DNA of 64,000 nt, taken from positions 1,057,967-1,121,966 of the forward strand of contig JAOSJO010000001.1 of the NCBI GenBank assembly GCA_027494055.1, in the 5' to 3' direction. How positions within the stretch are numbered: position 1 is the stretch's first letter; every line of letters starts with the position of its first letter. The notes under the pieces were generated by a model. It made no database searches and was not told the DNA's origin. It saw nothing but the letters and a program-made list of their open reading frames with translations. The position numbers and the translations under genes are program-made. Of the stretch, positions 60,281 to 64,000 are shown in pieces. Origin of the DNA: Anaerolineae bacterium. GTDB lineage: Bacteria; Chloroflexota; Anaerolineae; Aggregatilineales; JAFGMM01.

Positions 60281-61195
60281 TCATGCTCCTTCGATTTCGA
60301 GTGCAAACAGCCACGTCTCGTAGTCGCTGTCGCGGCGGTAGCCGGCCTGTTCCAGGGCAACCTTGCGCTCCGGGCGCGAAAGCGTCCTGAGCTGGACCTT
60401 ATCCACGCCCGCCTGGCCGACCACGGCGCGGAACATCTGCGCCGCGATTGCCAGATTGCCGACCGTCACGTCGAAGTACGCCAGGCTCAGGCGCGACTGC
60501 CCGTCGTGCCTGTCCACGCTGGGCGTGTGCGCGATGACGACCCCGTCGAGCGCCGTGGCGCGCCGGTCGCCAAACCACCCATAGACCTGGCCGGCGTGCA
60601 GCAGGTCGAGCAGGCGGGCTTCGGTGGCGACCATCCACGTCCAGCTACGCGGGAGTTCGAACGAGCGCTGTGCGGCTTCGAAGTATTCGGACCCGTTCAG
60701 GAAGTCCCACACCTGCGCAGCCTCAGCCGGCGCGAGCGGACGGAACTCGTCCGCGCCGTGCGCCTGCGGGCCGGCTTCGTACCGCACGAAGGCGGCCCGC
60801 CGCTTGAAGCCGATCTCGTGCGCCATCGTGTGTACGGCGATGTTGGTCGAGCCGGTCGCGAAGCGCGCCACGCCGCCGCCGCGCGCCCGGCACACCTCGA
60901 CCAGGTGCCGGTGGAGCATCATCCCGTAGCCGCGATTGCGCTGCGCCGGGTCGATGCGCAGCCCTTCCAGCCACCATTCCCCGGCGCCAAGCCGGGTCAG
61001 CTTCCCGATGCCGCCCACCGCGTCGCCGACGGTCAGAACTGCCAGCTCGCCCTCGGCGTCTGCCAACCACTGCGTCCACACGTCGGGCACGTAGTCGTGC
61101 CCCTCCCATATCTGCGCGCAGATCGCCTGCACCTGCGGGAAGTCCTCCGCGCGCGCCGGGCGTATCGTGACGGTCGGGCTGGCGCTCATCCCCAC
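60281..61195 (-). CDS. GNAT-family N-acetyltransferase with two GNAT-like halves
   Basis: An intact 304-residue protein. The first half has the acetyl-CoA loop GLRIDPAQRNRGYGMMLHRHLV (R-x-x-G-x-G/A; quoted in part). The second half (about 150-304) shows a weaker GNAT-like pattern ending in LEQAGYRRDSDYETWLF. Such double GNAT proteins acetylate small amines or amino acids. Substrate unknown. Coupled to the small acidic protein downstream. Confidence 0.8.
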   Translation of the reverse strand: MGMSASPTVTIRPARAEDFPQVQAICAQIWEGHDYVPDVWTQWLADAEGELAVLTVGDAVGGIGKLTRLGAGEWWLEGLRIDPAQRNRGYGMMLHRHLVEVCRARGGGVARFATGSTNIAVHTMAHEIGFKRRAAFVRYEAGPQAHGADEFRPLAPAEAAQVWDFLNGSEYFEAAQRSFELPRSWTWMVATEARLLDLLHAGQVYGWFGDRRATALDGVVIAHTPSVDRHDGQSRLSLAYFDVTVGNLAIAAQMFRAVVGQAGVDKVQLRTLSRPERKVALEQAGYRRDSDYETWLFALEIEGA

Positions 61196-61236
61196 ACCTC
61201 GTGATGCCTGCCTGCGTCGGCGCAGTCGCTTCGCGA

Positions 61237-61278
61237 AGCGGACGCTCCTTGTAACCGAGGAGCGCCCGCTTGTTTTTT
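61237..61278 (+). terminator. plus-strand intrinsic terminator between two minus-strand genes
   Basis: A near-perfect stem with 12 base pairs and one mismatch (61237-61249 / 61258-61270, A-C at 61242/61265) and an 8-base loop is followed on the plus strand by TGTTTTTT. On the minus strand, where pnp ends, the T-run is absent. It would stop antisense transcription, or may act only as a 3' hairpin for pnp mRNA. Confidence 0.5.
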
Positions 61279-61319
61279 CCTGTGATGCGCGTTGCCGCTA
61301 GCGCCGGTCGCGCCCACCC

Positions 61320-63353
61320 TCACGGCGACCCGCGCCCGCCGCTGGGCCGCCCGCCTCCCGGCCGGCCGCCGCCAGACTTGACGCCGCGGTCGCGCTCGCG
61401 CGCTTCCTCAACGGTCCAGCCTTCAAGCACGGCCTGGCGGCTCAGGCGGACCTTGCGACTCACCGGATCGACGTCCGTCACCATGACCATGATTTCGTCG
61501 CCGAGGCTGACTTCGTCCTCAACCTTGTTGACGCGGTAGTCGGCAAGCTGCGAGATGTGCACCATGCCGTCATGGCCGGGGAGGAACTCGACGAAAGCGC
61601 CGTATGGCTCGATGCGCACGACTTTGCCGGTGTAGACGCGGCCTACCTCCGGCTCCTCGGTCAGCCCCATGATGCGCTCGATGGCGGCTTCGGCGGCAGG
61701 GCCGTCAACCGCCGCGACGAACACGGTCCCGTCGTCCTGGATGTCGATCTTCGCGCCGGTCTCGTCCTGGATGCCGCGAATGGTCTTGCCGCCCGGCCCG
61801 ATGATCATGCCGATCTTCTCCGGGTCGATGTGGATCACGGTCATGCGCGGCGCGAAGGGGCTGAGTTCCTCGCGCGGTTCGGGGATGCAGGCGCGTATCA
61901 CGTCGATGATCTGGAGGCGCGCCTGCCGCGCCTGCTCAAGCGCCTGCCGCATCAGCGCGGTGGAGATGCCGCCCACCTTGAGGTCCATCTGGAGCGCGGT
62001 GATGCCCTCGGCCGTGCCGGCGACCTTGAAGTCCATGTCGCCGAGGTGGTCCTCCATGCCCTGAATGTCGGTCAGGACCGCGTACTTGTCGCCCTCTTTG
62101 ATGAGGCCCATCGCGATCCCACCCACCGGGGCCTTGATGGGCACGCCGGTGTCCATCAGCGCGAGGGTGCTGCCGCACACGCTTGCCATCGATGTGGACC
62201 CATTCGACGAGAGCACCTCGCTCACGAGGCGAATCGTGTACGGGAACTCCTCTTCGTCGGGGATCATCGGCGCGAGCGCGGCTTCGGCAAGCGCCCCGTG
62301 TCCGATCTCGCGCCGCCTGGGGCCGCGCACCATCCAGGTTTCGCCCGTGCTGTACGGCGGGAAGTTGTAGTGGTGGAGGTAGCGCTTGGTGTCCTCCGGC
62401 GAGAGGCCGTCGAGCGACTGCGCCTCGCGCGGGGTGCCGAGCGTCGCGATGGTGAGCACCTGGGTCTCGCCGCGCTGGAACAGGCCACTGCCGTGCGCGC
62501 GCGGGGAGATGCCCACCTCTGCGGAGAGCGGGCGGATGGTGGTGTAGTCGCGCCCATCGGGGCGGATGCCCTCGTTGAGGATGCGGTCGCGCACGGCCTT
62601 CTTGAGCACGTCGAGGATCGTCTCGCGGATCTCCTTGGGACTCGCGGTCTCATCCTCGGCGTATTCGGCGAGGACGGCCTCGCGCAGCGCATCAACCGCC
62701 TCGTTCAGCTTGTGGCGGTCGGTGTTGTTGACCACGATCTCGCGGATCGGGTCGGTGACGCGCGCGCACTGGCGGCGCGCAGTTCCTCGTTGACCACCTC
62801 GGCCGGCGGGATGAACTTCTCTTTGCCCACCGCTTCGCGCATCTCCCATTGCAGGTCGATGAGCGGTTGGATCGCCTGGTGCGCGAGGTCCAGCGCCTCG
62901 ACGAGCGTATCTCTCGCTGACCTCGTGCGCGCCGCACTCGACCATGATGATGGCGTCGCGGGTGCCGGCCACGCGCAGGTCGAGCAGGCTGTCTTCCATT
63001 TCGGGGATGGTCGGGTTGACGCGCAGCTTGCCCTCAATCAGGCCCACGCGCACCGCGCCCACCGGCCCGTTCCAGGGCACGTCGGAGATCATCAGGGCCG
63101 CGCTGGAACCGATGATGGCCTCGACATCGACCTCATGTTCCTGGTCGTGTGACAGGGCCGTGATGATGATCTGCACCTCGTGGCGCAGCGACTCGTCGAA
63201 GAGGGGCCGCAGCGGGCGGTCGGTGACGCGCGCGATGAGGATGGCCTTCTCGGAGGGCCGGCCCTCGCGCCGGAAAAAGCTGCCGGGGATGCGGCCGCAG
63301 CCCAGACTTCTGTTGTACAGGGCGATTCTGGCGGGTTGTCGTTTCCACCCCAT
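61320..63353 (-). CDS. pnp: polyribonucleotide nucleotidyltransferase, 5'-truncated
   Basis: About 670 residues remain. Present are [20 protein letters not shown] (RNase PH domain 1), an internal helical domain, RETQVL-like [35 protein letters not shown] (catalytic domain 2, quoted in part), the KH domain [17 protein letters not shown] and the S1 domain [21 protein letters not shown]. The protein degrades RNA 3'-5' using phosphate. Two compensating frame breaks near 62905 and 62765 enclose an out-of-frame stretch. The first about 60 residues of the family, before GRIPG, are missing; sequence upstream of about 63310 does not match. Confidence 0.85.
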   Translation of the reverse strand: MGWKRQPARIALYNRSLGCGRIPGSFFRREGRPSEKAILIARVTDRPLRPLFDESLRHEVQIIITALSHDQEHEVDVEAIIGSSAALMISDVPWNGPVGAVRVGLIEGKLRVNPTIPEMEDSLLDLRVAGTRDAIIMVECGAHEVSERYARRGAGPRAPGDPTAHRPAMGDARSGGQREVHPAGRGGQRGTARRQCARVTDPIREIVVNNTDRHKLNEAVDALREAVLAEYAEDETASPKEIRETILDVLKKAVRDRILNEGIRPDGRDYTTIRPLSAEVGISPRAHGSGLFQRGETQVLTIATLGTPREAQSLDGLSPEDTKRYLHHYNFPPYSTGETWMVRGPRRREIGHGALAEAALAPMIPDEEEFPYTIRLVSEVLSSNGSTSMASVCGSTLALMDTGVPIKAPVGGIAMGLIKEGDKYAVLTDIQGMEDHLGDMDFKVAGTAEGITALQMDLKVGGISTALMRQALEQARQARLQIIDVIRACIPEPREELSPFAPRMTVIHIDPEKIGMIIGPGGKTIRGIQDETGAKIDIQDDGTVFVAAVDGPAAEAAIERIMGLTEEPEVGRVYTGKVVRIEPYGAFVEFLPGHDGMVHISQLADYRVNKVEDEVSLGDEIMVMVTDVDPVSRKVRLSRQAVLEGWTVEEARERDRGVKSGGGRPGGGRPSGGRGSP

Positions 63354-64000
63354 TCAGTTCCCAGCGGGTGATGCCCATCCAGGCTCGGCCGAGCTCTACC
63401 ACCGCCTCCACCAGCGCCGTGCCCCACCCCGCGACGCGTGGTCCCAATCACCGTGCACCATCATGCCCAGCCCGGCGGCGTGCGCGCCTGTCGTCATGCA
63501 TACTGAGTGCAGCCCAAGCTGCCCGACCCTAACGCCGCCGACCGCCGCCACGACCCAGCCTGCAGATCGGGACGCGGATTCTCCAGTCCAGTCTACGGAC
63601 TTTGTCGCGCGAGCCGTAGGAAGCTGAAGCGTGTGGAACGACCCAACATTGCCACTGTCGAGGGATGGCGGTAGCGTCCTCCCCCGATCCTCCGTCCTCG
63701 ACGCCGCGCATGAGGATGTCAGCCGGGTGACTTTGCCGTAACATTCGCCCTCCTCCGTCAGGGAGGTCCCATCACGACCGGGCCGCAGCCAGGCGCGGCA
63801 GCAACAGCCGTCCACGTGCTCACCGGCGCGCACCGCATGGCGGCGCCTGATCGCTACGTGGGCGAAGCCGTGCCGGGCGAAACATCCGCGCGGGTGATTG
63901 ACAGTGGCGAAATAACACCAACGCCAAGCGCAGTGAGCCAGTTGTCGGCCAGGAGGTGCTGGAGTCTTGTGTCACAGTTGCCAGATTTAACCTTAGCAAT
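63354..64000. other. region upstream of pnp, no gene recognised
   Basis: About 650 bases in which I recognise no gene, RNA or repeat. The expected pnp 5' end is absent here. Codon-like composition is weak, and open frames overlap on both strands. Confidence 0.4.

Overview
This window is high-GC DNA, densely packed on both strands, with a typical bacterial gene set. The gene mix suggests a Chloroflexota (Anaerolineae-like) bacterium. The markers are secreted proteins with repeated 'YF.ETGH...FGYPIT...VQYFQRARFEW' modules, CARDB-type and other large secreted repeat proteins, an archaeal-type phosphoglycerate mutase and a sugar ABC transporter encoded without its own ATPase. This is inference from gene content; no rRNA or tRNA is present to confirm it.

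Layout. 0-7 kb: MFS transporter, membrane-anchored CARDB protein, cupin, secreted glutaminyl cyclotransferase, RRM RNA-binding protein. 7-11 kb: an unusual redox operon with two Fe-S proteins, an acyl-CoA dehydrogenase-like protein and a fumarate reductase/succinate dehydrogenase-type flavoprotein. 11-16 kb: type IIA topoisomerase subunit A, nitrilase-family amidohydrolase, and an AT-rich J-domain/WD40 membrane protein. 16-22.5 kb: sugar ABC transporter (binding protein, two permeases) with a large glycoside hydrolase. 22.6-24.8 kb: arginine biosynthesis (N-acetylglutamate synthase-like GNAT and argG) behind an Arg-rich leader peptide and an intrinsic terminator. 24.8-31.6 kb: purine cluster purB-purC-purE, a secreted triple-repeat protein, and purH. 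31.8-36.3 kb: hutH, htpX, then a Cys-rich MarR regulator with arsM. 36.5-42.5 kb: a co-oriented cassette with a TPR protein ending in a clan CD (gingipain-like) peptidase, a barrel-like protein, an FtsZ-like GTPase with an altered T7 loop, and a small protein sharing the peptidase's C-terminal tail. 42.5-54.6 kb: apgM, an alpha-domain/APH-kinase fusion, a sugar cluster murQ-SIS-class II aldolase-pfkB, a UvrD/PcrA helicase, a GNAT and an unknown gene. 54.7-63.4 kb: duplicated-domain secreted protein, arsR-acr3-arsC operon with a clear operator, Chloroflexota-type secreted protein, PGI/PMI, GNAT, and a 5'-truncated pnp.

A striking technical property is that about half of the larger genes, including normally essential ones (ftsZ-like, purB, purC, purH, pnp), are broken by single-base gains or losses, mostly in G or C runs. 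Conserved sequence resumes in another frame immediately afterwards. I read these as sequence errors rather than pseudogenes and give merged gene coordinates.

The strongest candidates for new biology are the TPR-peptidase/FtsZ-like cassette (36.5-42.5 kb), the Cys-rich MarR-arsM pair, the Arg leader/attenuator, and the Fe-S/acyl-CoA dehydrogenase/flavoprotein operon. Two 161-162 bp MITE-like repeats and several short palindromes are also present.
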